A DNA stretch of 64,000 bases from Nocardia wallacei (GCF_014466955.1 NZ_AP023396.1:1612001-1676000), one strand, 5' to 3'; counted from the first letter of the stretch, positions 52,056-61,821 are shown. Made by a program: numbers and translations. The notes: a model not told the origin generated them from the sequence alone.

Positions 52056-53207
52056 ATGGGTATACAGATCAGTGAAGTGCGATCGGGACGGGCCGGGTTG
52101 GTCGTGTTGTCGGCGCTGTTCGTGGTCTGCTGGAGTTCCGGATTCGTCGGGGCCAAGCTCGGCGGGGCGGATGCTCCGGTCGCGACCGTCCTCCTGTGGC
52201 GGTTCGTTCCGCTGGCACTGGTCCTCGCGCCGCTGGCCGTGCGAGTCCACGGCATGCCGGGCGCCCGCGCGCTGGGCCGGACGGTCGTCATCGGCCTGCT
52301 CTCCCAGACCGGTTACCTGACAACGGTGTACTGGGCCATCGCCCTCGGCGTGAACACCGGCACCACCGCCCTGATCGACGGTATTCAGCCGCTGGTCGCG
52401 GCGGCGCTGGTCGGCCCGCTACTCGGGGTCGTGGTGTCCGCCCGGCAGTGGGCCGGTTTGGCGCTGGGCCTGGCCGGGGTCGCGCTCGTCACGGTGTCCG
52501 ACGCCGTCGAGGCGAGCGGCGTGCCGTGGTGGGCCTATCCGATCCCGCTGGCGGGCATGCTGGCATTGATCGCCGCCACCGTCCTGCAGCGGCGAATCAC
52601 CGCGCCACCACCGGTGCTCACCAGCCTGGCTGTCCAATGCTGCAGCAGCGCGGCGGTTTTCACCGTTGTCGCGGTGGCGCTGGGTACCGTGTCTCCGCCC
52701 GCACAGCCGCGCTTCTGGCTGGCCACGGGATGGCTGATCGTCTTCGCCACCCTCGGCGGCTACGGCTTGTACTGGTACCTGGTCGAGAAAATCGGTGTCA
52801 CCCGAGTCAATTCCCTGATGTTCCTGATGGCCCCGACCACGGCGGTCTGGGGCGCGGTGCTGTTCGGCGAATCGTTCACGGCGGTGACGGCGGTGGGCTT
52901 GGCTATCGCCACGGCCGCGGTTGTCGTCGTGAACATGCCGCGCGGCACCACTTTTCGGCAATTCGCCGGGCGGCGGGTGTGGTCGGCCCCCTCATGCGTG
53001 CCCACCACACCCGCGTTGGGCAATAGCCGAAGCCCCGGTAGGAAAGGGGCTATGGAGTCAGCCGGCCGTACGGCGGCGGGTCAGGCCCACGATGACGTCG
53101 ACGGCCAGGAACATCAGCAGGCTGATTCCGAGCACCGGTGCGAACCAGCCGATCGCCACGGCGACGGCCGGCACCGTCACCATGAGATACAACGGTGCGC
53201 GACGTAG
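52056..53207 (+). CDS. EamA/DMT-family transporter with extended C-terminus
   Basis: 383 aa; likely leaderless. Ten helices fill residues ~10-295, with two EamA repeats (VLSALFVVCWSSGFVGAKLGG; GYGLYWYLVEKIGVTRVNSLMFLMAPTTAVWG). Such proteins export amino acids or metabolites. After VVVVNMPRG the frame continues for some 85 unusual residues ending RHHEIQRCAT, and the last 150 bp overlap the convergent PepSY gene antisense. The tail is not part of the family, so an ancestral stop has probably been lost. Confidence 0.87.
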   Translation: MGIQISEVRSGRAGLVVLSALFVVCWSSGFVGAKLGGADAPVATVLLWRFVPLALVLAPLAVRVHGMPGARALGRTVVIGLLSQTGYLTTVYWAIALGVNTGTTALIDGIQPLVAAALVGPLLGVVVSARQWAGLALGLAGVALVTVSDAVEASGVPWWAYPIPLAGMLALIAATVLQRRITAPPPVLTSLAVQCCSSAAVFTVVAVALGTVSPPAQPRFWLATGWLIVFATLGGYGLYWYLVEKIGVTRVNSLMFLMAPTTAVWGAVLFGESFTAVTAVGLAIATAAVVVVNMPRGTTFRQFAGRRVWSAPSCVPTTPALGNSRSPGRKGAMESAGRTAAGQAHDDVDGQEHQQADSEHRCEPADRHGDGRHRHHEIQRCAT

Positions 53208-54539
53208 CGCTCCACGGCGCGGTGGCTTGCCGAACGCGAAGCGGCTGCCCGCCCGGGTGGGACGGCGGCGCCACCACATCAGGTAGCCGCGCACGAGCAC
53301 GGTGATCAGGGCGATCATCGTGGCCAGCAACAGCAACTGATTGGCGAGCCCGAACAGCAGGCCCATGTGCAGCTGGATACCCCAGTTGGCGAGCTTGGCC
53401 ATCAGCGGCCAGTCGCGGTAGCGGAGCACGTCGGTCACGTCTCCGGTGCGTCCGTCCACAGCGATCGAGTCCTGCGTGTACACCCCGGACAGCCGACGTT
53501 CCTGCGCGACGAAGGCGGCGCCGTCCGCGGCCGGGATGCTGATCTCCAGCGGTCCTTCCAGCCCGTGTCCGCGCGCGACCGCGTACACCTTGTCCGCCTG
53601 CGCGGCCCGGTCCGCCGGCACCGGCGCGCCCATGTCGTGGCCGCTGTGCCCGGCATGTTCACCCGCGGCCGCCACTGCGGGACCGGCAGCTCCCGGCAGG
53701 GTTGCGCTCATGGCCGGTTTGGTCCAGCTGAGTTCGGCGCGCAGCTTCTCGATGTGCTCACCGGCGTACGTCGACCAGGTCATCCCGGTCGCGGACAGGA
53801 AGAGCAACGGTACCATGATCCAAAAGCCCACGGCCGCATGCCAATTCAACGCTCTGATGCGTCCGGGCCGAGACCGATCGGGCCGTGCCAGCCAGGCGAT
53901 CGACCGCCGTTCCCGCCGTGACCGCACCCGCCGTACCCAGAGCACGAGCCCGGCCAGCGCGATGACCCACATCCACGACGCGGCCATCTCGCTGTACAGC
54001 CGCCCCGGCTCGCCCAGATGCAGGTTCCGGTGCAGCAGGTCGATCCAGGTGCGGGTGGGCAGCGCACCCGAGCTGCCGTACACCACACCGGCGCCGACAG
54101 TCTCGGCCGTGGCCGGATCGACGAATACCGCCCGCCGCTCGGACTCGCCCAGCGCCGGATCGGTGAAGATCACCCGCGTGGTCTCGCCCTGATTCGGCGC
54201 GGGCGCGACAGCATTCAGCCCCAGCCCCGGTTCCGTGGCCACGGCCGCCGCGATCTGCTCCGACAGCGGCCGGGCCGGGCCGGCCGAATCGACGTGCAGC
54301 AGATCGCGATCCACGATCGACTCCAGTGTGGGCGAGATCGCGTACAGCGCACCGGTAACTGCGGCGATCAGAATGAACGGCGCTACGAAGACACCGGCAT
54401 AGAAATGCAGCCGCATCGCCAACGCGGACAACGCTCCGCGCGTATCACGGCCGCGATCCGGCGGCGCGGGCGCGCCGGACGCCTCCGGCGCGAGCTGTGG
54501 CGGCTCCTTCGCGGGAACCGGTGAATCGGTAATGCTCAA
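53058..54539 (-). CDS. PepSY-associated membrane protein (PiuB-like)
   Basis: 493 aa from a TTG with AGGAG eight bases upstream. It has four or five helices (YAGVFVAPFILIAAVTGALYA, MWVIALAGLVLWV, FWIMVPLLFLSATGMTW, LANQLLLLATMIALITVLV) and PepSY regions in the extracytoplasmic loops (YTQDSIAVDGRTGDVTDVL). A His-rich stretch HAGHSGHD in a loop may bind metal. The family is linked to iron-siderophore reduction. Its 3' end overlaps the EamA gene. Confidence 0.85.
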   Translation of the reverse strand: MSITDSPVPAKEPPQLAPEASGAPAPPDRGRDTRGALSALAMRLHFYAGVFVAPFILIAAVTGALYAISPTLESIVDRDLLHVDSAGPARPLSEQIAAAVATEPGLGLNAVAPAPNQGETTRVIFTDPALGESERRAVFVDPATAETVGAGVVYGSSGALPTRTWIDLLHRNLHLGEPGRLYSEMAASWMWVIALAGLVLWVRRVRSRRERRSIAWLARPDRSRPGRIRALNWHAAVGFWIMVPLLFLSATGMTWSTYAGEHIEKLRAELSWTKPAMSATLPGAAGPAVAAAGEHAGHSGHDMGAPVPADRAAQADKVYAVARGHGLEGPLEISIPAADGAAFVAQERRLSGVYTQDSIAVDGRTGDVTDVLRYRDWPLMAKLANWGIQLHMGLLFGLANQLLLLATMIALITVLVRGYLMWWRRRPTRAGSRFAFGKPPRRGALRRAPLYLMVTVPAVAVAIGWFAPVLGISLLMFLAVDVIVGLTRRRTAG

Positions 54540-54711
54540 GGGAAGTGCTCCTGTTCGAGAGGCACCCGTACGCGCTGTCGCCCGGTGGCTGCGGACAATC
54601 CGGCGGCCACCGACCCACCTGCCCGAGCGGCGGCTCATATCGCCACCACCTCCCGAACGGTCGGCCGCCACGGCACTGCCATCCATGCAATGAACTCGTG
54701 TCCGCGGCTTT

Positions 54712-54930
54712 GCTCAGCCGGGCCACGGGCTCTGGCTCGTCGTCGTGGTCTTGCCGACCGGCCGACGGCTCTGGCTTGCCGTCGCGGTGTTGCCGACCAG
54801 CCGATGGCTCTGGCTCGCCGTCACGGTGTTGCCGACCGGCCGATGGCTCTGGCTCGCCGTCGCGGTATTGCCGACCGGGTGACGGGTTCGCGCTCGCCGT
54901 GGTGGTCTTGCCGACGGGTTGCGGGCTTGT
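54712..54930. repeat. 39-bp tandem repeat in a 760-bp gene-free stretch
   Basis: About five copies. TTGCCGACC starts fall at 54751, 54790, 54829, 54868 and 54908 (the last spacing is 40). On the minus strand the copies translate as 13-residue units (SAGRQHRDGEPEP), on the plus strand as other frames. The long minus ORF through it has an Arg/Pro-rich, unconvincing composition. Nothing else is seen from 54540 to 55299. Confidence 0.85.
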
Positions 54931-55299
54931 GTTCGCTGCCCCCACGTTGCTGCCTGGCTGACAGACTCGTGCTCGCCCTGCGGGCCAGCGGACTCGTCCC
55001 GTCACTACGGACGGGTGCCTGGTTCGGCACGGAGTCCGTTGTGCGGCTCGGTCAGGTTCGCGACCCGCTCCGGCGTGTGCGGTGATGGCACAGCTAGTGA
55101 TGAGGCGAGCGGCGGCTGTCATCCATGCGTCGAAATGCCCGGTGGCACCGGACCTTCCGGCCGGAGGACGTCACCACGTGCTCCATGGGTGCAGTGCGAC
55201 ATCGGAAGCCGTTCCGGCCGTTGGGATTCCGCTCAACAGACGATCAGCTCGAGCGTTCACGCGAGACAGCGTCGGGATGTGTACGGGTGTAGGGAATAT

Positions 55300-55875
55300 T
55301 CAGCCTCGAACAGGCACCGGCGGGCCGCGCGTGCGGAAGACCTCAGCGGCGAAGACCCGCAGCACCACTCGATCGCGATGAGTGATCCGCAGCGCCGCAG
55401 GCCCGGCGATCACCGGTGATCGCAGCAGCTTCGGCAGCACCCGCGACAGTGCCGTCCCGATCCGGTAGGCCGCCTCCGCCGCGTGAATGACGAAAGCGGC
55501 GCACAGCGCGGCGGCGAGATGGGCGCACAGCATTACCGGCGTCCACATCGATTCCCCATGCGACATGCCCCCGAACGACAGTACGGCGTGCCCGAGCAGT
55601 TGCCCGCCGACCAGCGCGACGCCCAGCCCGGACCGTGTGTGCCGCAACGGCCCCAAACCGGCCACCAGCGCGCCGACCACCGTGCAGGCGGCCACGAGCA
55701 GCGCCACGGTGGTGGTCCCCACCGGCATCCCACCCGATGCCCAGCCGTGCGCCGCCACCGAAAGCGCCCCGGAAACCGACCCGGCCGACCCACCGCGCAA
55801 CCGCGCCGCCGCCGCACGGCGCATACGCACCGCCGCGGCGTCGCGGGCCGGAGATCGGCCGGATTCGAGGATCAC
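55300..55875 (-). CDS. Four-helix membrane protein of unknown function
   Basis: 191 aa; GTG start. Helices include GTTTVALLVAACTVVGALVAGL, GVALVGGQLLGHAVLSF and MLCAHLAAALCAAFVIHAAEAAY. His and Met residues lie within them (GHAVLSFGGMSHGESM). TATCAT seven bases before the GTG suggests a leaderless transcript. It lies 760 bp from the PepSY gene on the same strand; metal handling is possible but unproven. Confidence 0.72.
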   Translation of the reverse strand: MILESGRSPARDAAAVRMRRAAAARLRGGSAGSVSGALSVAAHGWASGGMPVGTTTVALLVAACTVVGALVAGLGPLRHTRSGLGVALVGGQLLGHAVLSFGGMSHGESMWTPVMLCAHLAAALCAAFVIHAAEAAYRIGTALSRVLPKLLRSPVIAGPAALRITHRDRVVLRVFAAEVFRTRGPPVPVRG

Positions 55876-55955
55876 CTGCTGATGATAACGGATTGTTTAC
55901 CGTCAATTATTCGCACTCGCACAGCAATTCCACACAGAACTACCCCGCCCGGGAA

Positions 55956-57614
55956 CTACTCGGCGGTGGCCTCCATCTCCACGAGCGGTTTGCGGAGAAG
56001 TTTGCCGGTGGCATTGCGGGGGAGTTCCTCGAGGAAGATGACCTCACGCGGCACCTTGTACCGAGCGAGGTTGGCCTTGACGAATTCCTTGATCTCCTGC
56101 GGATCGCGCGCGGAGTCGGGGCCGGGAACCACGATGGCCCGCAGCCGCTTACCGAACTCGCGGTCGTCGACACCGACGACGGCCGCTTCGAGAACATCGG
56201 GCCGATTGGCGATGAGATGTTCGACTTCCTGCGGGAAGACGTTCTCGCCACCCGAGACGATCATGTCGTCGTCGCGGCCATCGATGAACAGCAGCCCGTT
56301 CTCGTCGAAGTGGCCGACATCGCCGGAGGACATCATGCCGTCGACGGTCTCCTTGGTGCGCCCGTCGGTGTAGGCGGTGAAGGAGTGCGCGTTGGAGATG
56401 AAGATCGTGCCGGTGACGTGCGGCTCGGTGATCCGCTTCCGATTCTCGTCGTACAGCGCCAGGCGGATGCCGACCGGCGGGCGCCCGGCGGTGGTCGGTG
56501 CGATCCGCAGCTCCTGCGGGCCGGCGACCGTGATCACGGCGCACTCGGTGGAGCCGTAGACGTTGTAGAGGACGTCACCGAAGTAGTCGAGACTGCGGGT
56601 GACCACGTCCGGCGGGATCGCCGAGCCCGCGGCGAACAGCATGCGCAGCGACGACATGTCGTACTTGGCCAGCGTCTCCGCGGGCAGGTCGAGCATGCGC
56701 TGCAACATCGTCGGCACCACCACGAGCGACGACGCCTGATACTTCGTGATGTTGGCGAGCGTCTGCTCCGGATCGAAACGCCGCTGCTGGAACACCATTC
56801 GGTTGCCCAGCGCCAGCCCGAGGGTGAACTGCGACAGACCGGTGGCGTGGAAGATCGGCGCGGCCACCACCATGGTGCCGTTGCGCGGCAACGGAATTCG
56901 GTCCAGGAACTGCGCGGAGATGAACGGGCTGACCTTCTCCCGCGGGGCGCCCTTGGGCGTGCCGGTGGTGCCGGAGGTCAGGATGATCATCCCGCCCGGC
57001 TTCTCCGGCGCCGGTACCGGATCGCCGGACCTGTTCTCGCGCAACGAATCCAGCGTCGGTATGGACGGATCCACGCCGTCCTTCTCGTCCACCCACGTCA
57101 GGATGCGCGGGATGTCCGCCGGGATCGCGCTCATCAACTCGACGAACTCGCTGTCGTGCAGGACCGCCTTGACCTGCTCGCGCGCGGCGACATCGGCGAA
57201 TTGCGGTTTGGCGAAACCGGTGTTCATCAGTACCGCGCGCACCCCGAGCTTGCCGGTGGCGGCCAGGCTCAGCACCATGCCGCGGTGGTCGCGGGCCAGC
57301 AGCCCGACGACATCGCCCTGCCCCAGGCCCAGTGCCGCCAGGCCGCGCGCGACCTGGTTGGACTGGGCGTCGATCTCGGCGAAGGTGAGTTCTCCGCGTT
57401 CGTCGACGATGGCCGGTGCGTGCGCGTTGGTCTTGGCGGCGTGCATGATCACGCCCGCGAACGGGCCGAACTTGCCGACATTGAGCGCCGAGCCGATCGC
57501 GTGGTCGGGCCGCAGCGGGCTGAACAGCCCCCGCTTGCGCATGGCGTTGACGCTGAGAGCCATATCTCCGGCCTTGCGGAGGGCCCCGCTGACTGACGGA
57601 AGGACAGCTGACAT
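55956..57614 (-). CDS. Long-chain acyl-CoA synthetase (FadD-like)
   Basis: 552 aa; ATG after GGAAGG. Adenylate-forming motifs: ILTSGTTGTPKGAP (ATP loop), YNVYGSTECAVI, SSGDVGHFDENGLLFIDGRDDDMIVSGGENVFPQEVE, and the terminal catalytic Lys in PRNATGKLLRKPL. It activates a fatty or related carboxylic acid to acyl-CoA via acyl-AMP. It is most like mycobacterial FadD12/FadD2 from memory. It is paralogous to the next gene. Confidence 0.93.
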   Translation of the reverse strand: MSAVLPSVSGALRKAGDMALSVNAMRKRGLFSPLRPDHAIGSALNVGKFGPFAGVIMHAAKTNAHAPAIVDERGELTFAEIDAQSNQVARGLAALGLGQGDVVGLLARDHRGMVLSLAATGKLGVRAVLMNTGFAKPQFADVAAREQVKAVLHDSEFVELMSAIPADIPRILTWVDEKDGVDPSIPTLDSLRENRSGDPVPAPEKPGGMIILTSGTTGTPKGAPREKVSPFISAQFLDRIPLPRNGTMVVAAPIFHATGLSQFTLGLALGNRMVFQQRRFDPEQTLANITKYQASSLVVVPTMLQRMLDLPAETLAKYDMSSLRMLFAAGSAIPPDVVTRSLDYFGDVLYNVYGSTECAVITVAGPQELRIAPTTAGRPPVGIRLALYDENRKRITEPHVTGTIFISNAHSFTAYTDGRTKETVDGMMSSGDVGHFDENGLLFIDGRDDDMIVSGGENVFPQEVEHLIANRPDVLEAAVVGVDDREFGKRLRAIVVPGPDSARDPQEIKEFVKANLARYKVPREVIFLEELPRNATGKLLRKPLVEMEATAE

Positions 57615-57760
57615 AGGTACAACCTTCCGCGGATACCGCCGATCGGGCTGGCGGACCGCAACATCGAGATCCAGTGCGCTGCTAACCCTAGCAAGCAGGT
57701 CAGACGGGATGTGGTTCGTGTCTCTGTAACGGAGAGTACGCCTATAACTGGACGGTTGAT

Positions 57761-59410
57761 CTACTGCGTGGCGGGGTATTCGCTCAGCACCCGCCGCAGT
57801 AGTTTGCCGGTCGTGTTGCGGGGGAGTTCATCGAGGAAGACGACATCGCGCGGCACCTTGTAGCGAGCCAGATTGCCCTTGACGTAGGCCTTGATCTCGT
57901 CGGCGTCGGGTGTGACGCCCGGCTCGGGCACCACGAACGCGCGCAACCGTTTGCCGAACTCCGCATCGTCCACCCCGATCACCGCGGCGTCGAAGACATC
58001 GGGACGCTCCAGCAGCAGATTCTCGACCTCCTGCGGGAAGACGTTCTCGCCGCCGGAGACGATCATGTCGTCGTCGCGGCCGTCGACGAACAGCAGGCCG
58101 TGCTCGTCGAAATGGCCGACATCGCCGGAGGACATGAAGTCGCCGATGATCTCCTTGTGGCGGCCGTCGGTGTAGCCCTTGAACGGCGCGCCGGAGCGGA
58201 TGAAGATGCGGCCGGTGACGTGCTTGTCGCGGATGCGGCGGCCGTCGTCGTCGAACAGCGCGACCTCGCAGGTGGTGGGCGCGCGACCGGCGGTCCCGGG
58301 CGCGATGGCCAGGTCCTGCGGTTGCGCCACGGTCGCGACGGCGCACTCGGTGGAGCCGTACAGGTTGTAGACGACCGGGCCGAACGCCTCGGTGGCGCGG
58401 ATGGTCAGCTCCGGCGACAGCGCCGAACCGGCCAGCACGATGGACTTCAGCGACGACAGGTCGTACTTCGCCCGGACCGCCGGAGCCAGTTCGACCATGC
58501 GGTGCAGCATGGTCGGCACCGCGACCAGCATCTCCACCCGGTGTTCGGCGATCTTGCGCAGCGTGGTCTCGGCGTCGAAGCGGCGGATCAGCACCACCTC
58601 GTTGCCGAGGCCCGCGGCCACCAGCCAGGTGGCCTGGCCGGTGCTGTGGAAGATGGGCGAGACGATCATCATCCGGCCCTGACGTGGGAACGGCAGCCGA
58701 TCGATCACCTGGACCGTCGACAGCGGCGAAACCTTGTCGCGCGGAGCGCCTTTCGGTAATCCGGTGGTGCCGCTGGTGAGGATGATGAAGCCGCCGGGCT
58801 TGTCGGGCAGCGGCAGGGGAGCGCTGGAGTTGGCGGCGATCAGTTCCTCGATCGTGGTGGCGCCCTCCGGCAGTTCGTGGCCCTCGTCGACCCAGGTGAG
58901 CACGCGCGGCAACGCCGGCGGCAGCGCGTCGAGCAGTCCGACGAACTCGCTGTCGTGCAGCACCGCCTTGACGTTCTCCCGCTTGCAGACCTCGGCGAAC
59001 TGCGGTTTGGCGAAGCCGGTGTTCATCAGCGCCAGCCGGGCGCCGAGCTTGCCCGCCGCCGCCATCGCCAGCAGCAGGCCCCGGTGGTCGCGGGCCAGGA
59101 TGCCGATCACGGTGCCCGGCGTGACGCCGAGGCTACGCAGGCCGTGCGCCAGCGCGTTCGAGCCCTCGTCCAGTTCCCGGTAGGTCAGCGCGCCACGTTC
59201 GTCGACGGCCGCCACATTGGCGGGCCAGGTCCGCGCGGCGTGCCGGACCATGGTCGCCTGCGGGCCCAGGACACGCGACTCCTTGATGGTCCGCAGCGTC
59301 TCGACCGGATCGCCCGGATCGATGAACCCGCGCGTCCGCAGCACGTTCAGCCCCCGCAGCGTCTCGACCGTGTGGGCCGTCCTGCGCTGCACTTCCTCCA
59401 GAATCGAGGT
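57761..59410 (-). CDS. Long-chain acyl-CoA synthetase (FadD-like), paralogue
   Basis: 549 aa from the GTG at 59410 (GGAGGTG upstream); a GTG/ATG 15 codons earlier is possible. Motifs: ILTSGTTGLPKGAP, YNLYGSTECAVATV, SSGDVGHFDEHGLLFVDGRDDDMIVSGGENVFPQEVE and PRNTTGKLLRRVL. Long identical blocks with the downstream gene (for example MNTGFAKPQFA and VKAVLHDSEFV) show they are duplicates. Chain-length difference cannot be predicted. Confidence 0.92.
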   Translation of the reverse strand, partial: TSILEEVQRRTAHTVETLRGLNVLRTRGFIDPGDPVETLRTIKESRVLGPQATMVRHAARTWPANVAAVDERGALTYRELDEGSNALAHGLRSLGVTPGTVIGILARDHRGLLLAMAAAGKLGARLALMNTGFAKPQFAEVCKRENVKAVLHDSEFVGLLDALPPALPRVLTWVDEGHELPEGATTIEELIAANSSAPLPLPDKPGGFIILTSGTTGLPKGAPRDKVSPLSTVQVIDRLPFPRQGRMMIVSPIFHSTGQATWLVAAGLGNEVVLIRRFDAETTLRKIAEHRVEMLVAVPTMLHRMVELAPAVRAKYDLSSLKSIVLAGSALSPELTIRATEAFGPVVYNLYGSTECAVATVAQPQDLAIAPGTAGRAPTTCEVALFDDDGRRIRDKHVTGRIFIRSGAPFKGYTDGRHKEIIGDFMSSGDVGHFDEHGLLFVDGRDDDMIVSGGENVFPQEVENLLLERPDVFDAAVIGVDDAEFGKRLRAFVVPEPGVTPDADEIKAYVKGNLARYKVPRDVVFLDELPRNTTGKLLRRVLSEYPATQ

Positions 59411-59530
59411 CACCTCGAACACCTCCGCGTGCCCCACGTGCGCCGTCGCACGCAACCCGTCCGTGTGTGGAAGGTAGCAGCCGGATGTGACCTGGGATAC
59501 ACAAATTCGGCCAATTCGGGCGCTCGCCAG

Positions 59531-60901
59531 CTACCTACCGCGGACGCATTTGTCGTACAGGTCGGGAAAGCGGCCGTCGGGGTCGTAGGCGGCCTTCAGC
59601 CGGTGGTAGGTGTCGCCGCCGTACAGCTGCCAGAATTCGTCCTCGCGGTAGTGCGCCGTCGAGTACAGCGGTTTGCGGCCGCCGAGTTCGGTGATCTTAC
59701 GCTCGATCAGGCGGTTGTGGTGGTCCGGCGCCTGGCCGCGGCGTAGGCGGACCGGCGCCCAGAACCCGATGCTGACGAACAGGCGGCCGGTCTCTATCGG
59801 GTACAGGCTCGCGCGACGGCGCATGACGAACGGGCACAGCCAGACCGGCGCGATGCCGACCTCGCGGGCGAAGAACTCCAGGAATTCCGGCACCGTCTCG
59901 GCGGGCAGGTCCGCGTCCTGCAGCACCCATTCCACCGGGCGGCCGACCGCGGCGAGCACCCGGTCGGCCCGGCCGTCGCGCCGCGCCCACATCTGCAGGC
60001 GGCGCAGGGTCTCGGCATTGCGATAGCGCCGCGGCCAAAGTTGCCGCACGACAGGGTTTTCCAGGCCGAACGCCTTGGACGTCCAGTACAGGTCGGTGTC
60101 CCAGCGCCACAGGTAGTCGCGGATGGTGAGGTAGTCCTCGGTGTGTGTGCGGACGGCGTGGTAGTAGATGCGCCGACCGGTGTAGTCGGACAGGTAGGGC
60201 GCGGTGTCGGTGAAGGTGCCCAGGCTGAGATGGACCGCGTCCGGGCCGAAGTAGGTGCCGTCCACGAAATCGACTCGCTCCCCGTCGAATTCGCGGGTCT
60301 CGGTGATCTTTCGCAGCGCCGATACCCATTCGCCGGTCGAGCCCGTTCGCACGTGCCGCAGCCGGATCAGCCGTTGCGCCGGTTCCAGGTCGAGCCGCAG
60401 CCGCAGGGCGTAGCCGAGACAGCCGTAGGAGTGCGGGAGGGCGTGGAACAGTTCGGCGTGCTCGTTGTCGGCGGTGGCCGTGACGATACGGCCGTCACCG
60501 GTCAGGACCTCCATCTCGGTAACGCTGTCGTGCGGCAGACCGGCCCGGAACGACGAGGATTCGGCCCCGGTGCCCACGACCGCGCCGCCCAGGGTGATGG
60601 TTTTGCAGTCCAGCACCAGCGGCGGCAGCATGCGCCGGGCGAGGGCGGCGTCGGCGATCGTCTCGTAGGTCGCCATGCCCTCTACCTCGGCCGTGCGGCC
60701 GCCCGGATCGACGGTCAGCACCCGGTCGAAGGTCCGCACGTCCAGCCCGTTCCCTTGCTGGACGCGCGGGCGCCACAGGTTGGAGGTGGACTTGACCAGG
60801 TGCACCGGCTCGTCGGCCGGTAACGACGCGAACCTGTCGTGCAGTTCGGCGACGTCCCGGCGATGGCGGGCGATCGCTATATCGGACGGTATTTCTGACA
60901 T
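59531..60901 (-). CDS. DHCR24-like FAD-binding oxidoreductase (VAO family)
   Basis: 456 aa; ATG at 60901 after GAGGGGG. The FAD_binding_4 domain covers residues ~20-170 (VHLVKSTSNLWRPR, then LDCKTITLGGAVVGTGAESSS). The C-terminus ends with KAAYDPDGRFPDLYDKCV, like the DHCR24 family. Actinobacterial members are annotated as delta-24 sterol reductases. With the ChoD-like gene and FadDs in the window this suits sterol or lipid side-chain chemistry, but the substrate is inferred. Confidence 0.83.
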   Translation of the reverse strand: MSEIPSDIAIARHRRDVAELHDRFASLPADEPVHLVKSTSNLWRPRVQQGNGLDVRTFDRVLTVDPGGRTAEVEGMATYETIADAALARRMLPPLVLDCKTITLGGAVVGTGAESSSFRAGLPHDSVTEMEVLTGDGRIVTATADNEHAELFHALPHSYGCLGYALRLRLDLEPAQRLIRLRHVRTGSTGEWVSALRKITETREFDGERVDFVDGTYFGPDAVHLSLGTFTDTAPYLSDYTGRRIYYHAVRTHTEDYLTIRDYLWRWDTDLYWTSKAFGLENPVVRQLWPRRYRNAETLRRLQMWARRDGRADRVLAAVGRPVEWVLQDADLPAETVPEFLEFFAREVGIAPVWLCPFVMRRRASLYPIETGRLFVSIGFWAPVRLRRGQAPDHHNRLIERKITELGGRKPLYSTAHYREDEFWQLYGGDTYHRLKAAYDPDGRFPDLYDKCVRGR

Positions 60902-61117
60902 GGCATCCCCCTCATTGCGAATCTGCCTGCGCCGGTGCGCTTTCAGGCCTGTCTCGATCGCGGAACCCCAGCATGACACGCACCTCCGACACATTCCGGC
61001 GATTGGGCTGGTCTCGCGTTCTCGTCCCGGCGCGTCGCCCGCGTACACGCGCCGGTGACTGCCCGTCGTGGCCGATGCGGGAACCTCGTGGCCGAATCAC
61101 CGCATACTGTGAGCGTC

Positions 61118-61753
61118 ATGCGTATCGCGGTGTTGACGATGCTCGTGCTCCTGGCGGCAGGTTGCTCCCTGACCAAAGACGGCGAGCCACATCCCGTTTC
61201 CGATGCCGTCATGCAAGCGCCCGCGCGAGGAGCTTCGTTCGCCGACGTCGCCGCTTGGGTGCAGGCCGGTAAACCGGTCGACCCCGCACACTTCGGCACC
61301 GCCACCCGAGATGGTAGATCCACACCGTTGAACGGCGACATTGCATTCGTGAGCCCAACCGGGAAAATCAAGTGCACCACCGATTTTCGCACCGGTTTCG
61401 ACGACCTGAGCTGCCTGGTGGACCTGCGGCACCCGCCCACGCGCCCCCCGGGCGACCAAATCGGCAACTGGGTCCCCAACTGGATCGATTACACGGGCAC
61501 GACCCTCTCGGTCGGCTCCCTGCACGGCGACCCGGGCCCCTTCGTCCTCGGCGATGGCGCCGCGCTGCCCTACGGTAGCCGCATCACCGCCGAGGATTTC
61601 ACCTGCCGCCTCGAAACGGACGGTCTCGTCTGCGTGCACGCGGTGGCGAAATCGGCCGCGCGGATCAGTGATGCCGGGGTGGTCCCGTTCGGTTGCCTCC
61701 ACGAGCAGGCCGCGGACCCGAGAGAGCAGTTGGGCCAGGTCTTCGGCTGCTGA
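61118..61753 (+). CDS. Secreted lipoprotein of unknown function
   Basis: 211 aa from the ATG at 61118. Signal peptide MRIAVLTMLVLLAAGC has a perfect lipobox. The mature part contains paired Cys (KIKCTTDF, DLSCLVDL, FTCRLETDGLVCVHAV), suggesting disulfides in a compact domain common in Nocardia and mycobacteria. A TACTGT about seven bases upstream may give a leaderless transcript. It precedes the kinase by 68 bp on the same strand. Confidence 0.82.
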   Translation: MRIAVLTMLVLLAAGCSLTKDGEPHPVSDAVMQAPARGASFADVAAWVQAGKPVDPAHFGTATRDGRSTPLNGDIAFVSPTGKIKCTTDFRTGFDDLSCLVDLRHPPTRPPGDQIGNWVPNWIDYTGTTLSVGSLHGDPGPFVLGDGAALPYGSRITAEDFTCRLETDGLVCVHAVAKSAARISDAGVVPFGCLHEQAADPREQLGQVFGC

Positions 61754-61821
61754 GTTTCGAGGTCGCTCGCCCCGGCGCGGTCCAGTACCGTAATCCCAGG
61801 CTCGGGTGGAGGAGGACGGGG

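Noticed and set aside
54445..55122. 225-codon minus ORF with 13-residue repeats
   Set aside because: Arg/Pro-rich, overlaps the PepSY N-terminus, lacks a convincing start; kept only as a repeat feature.
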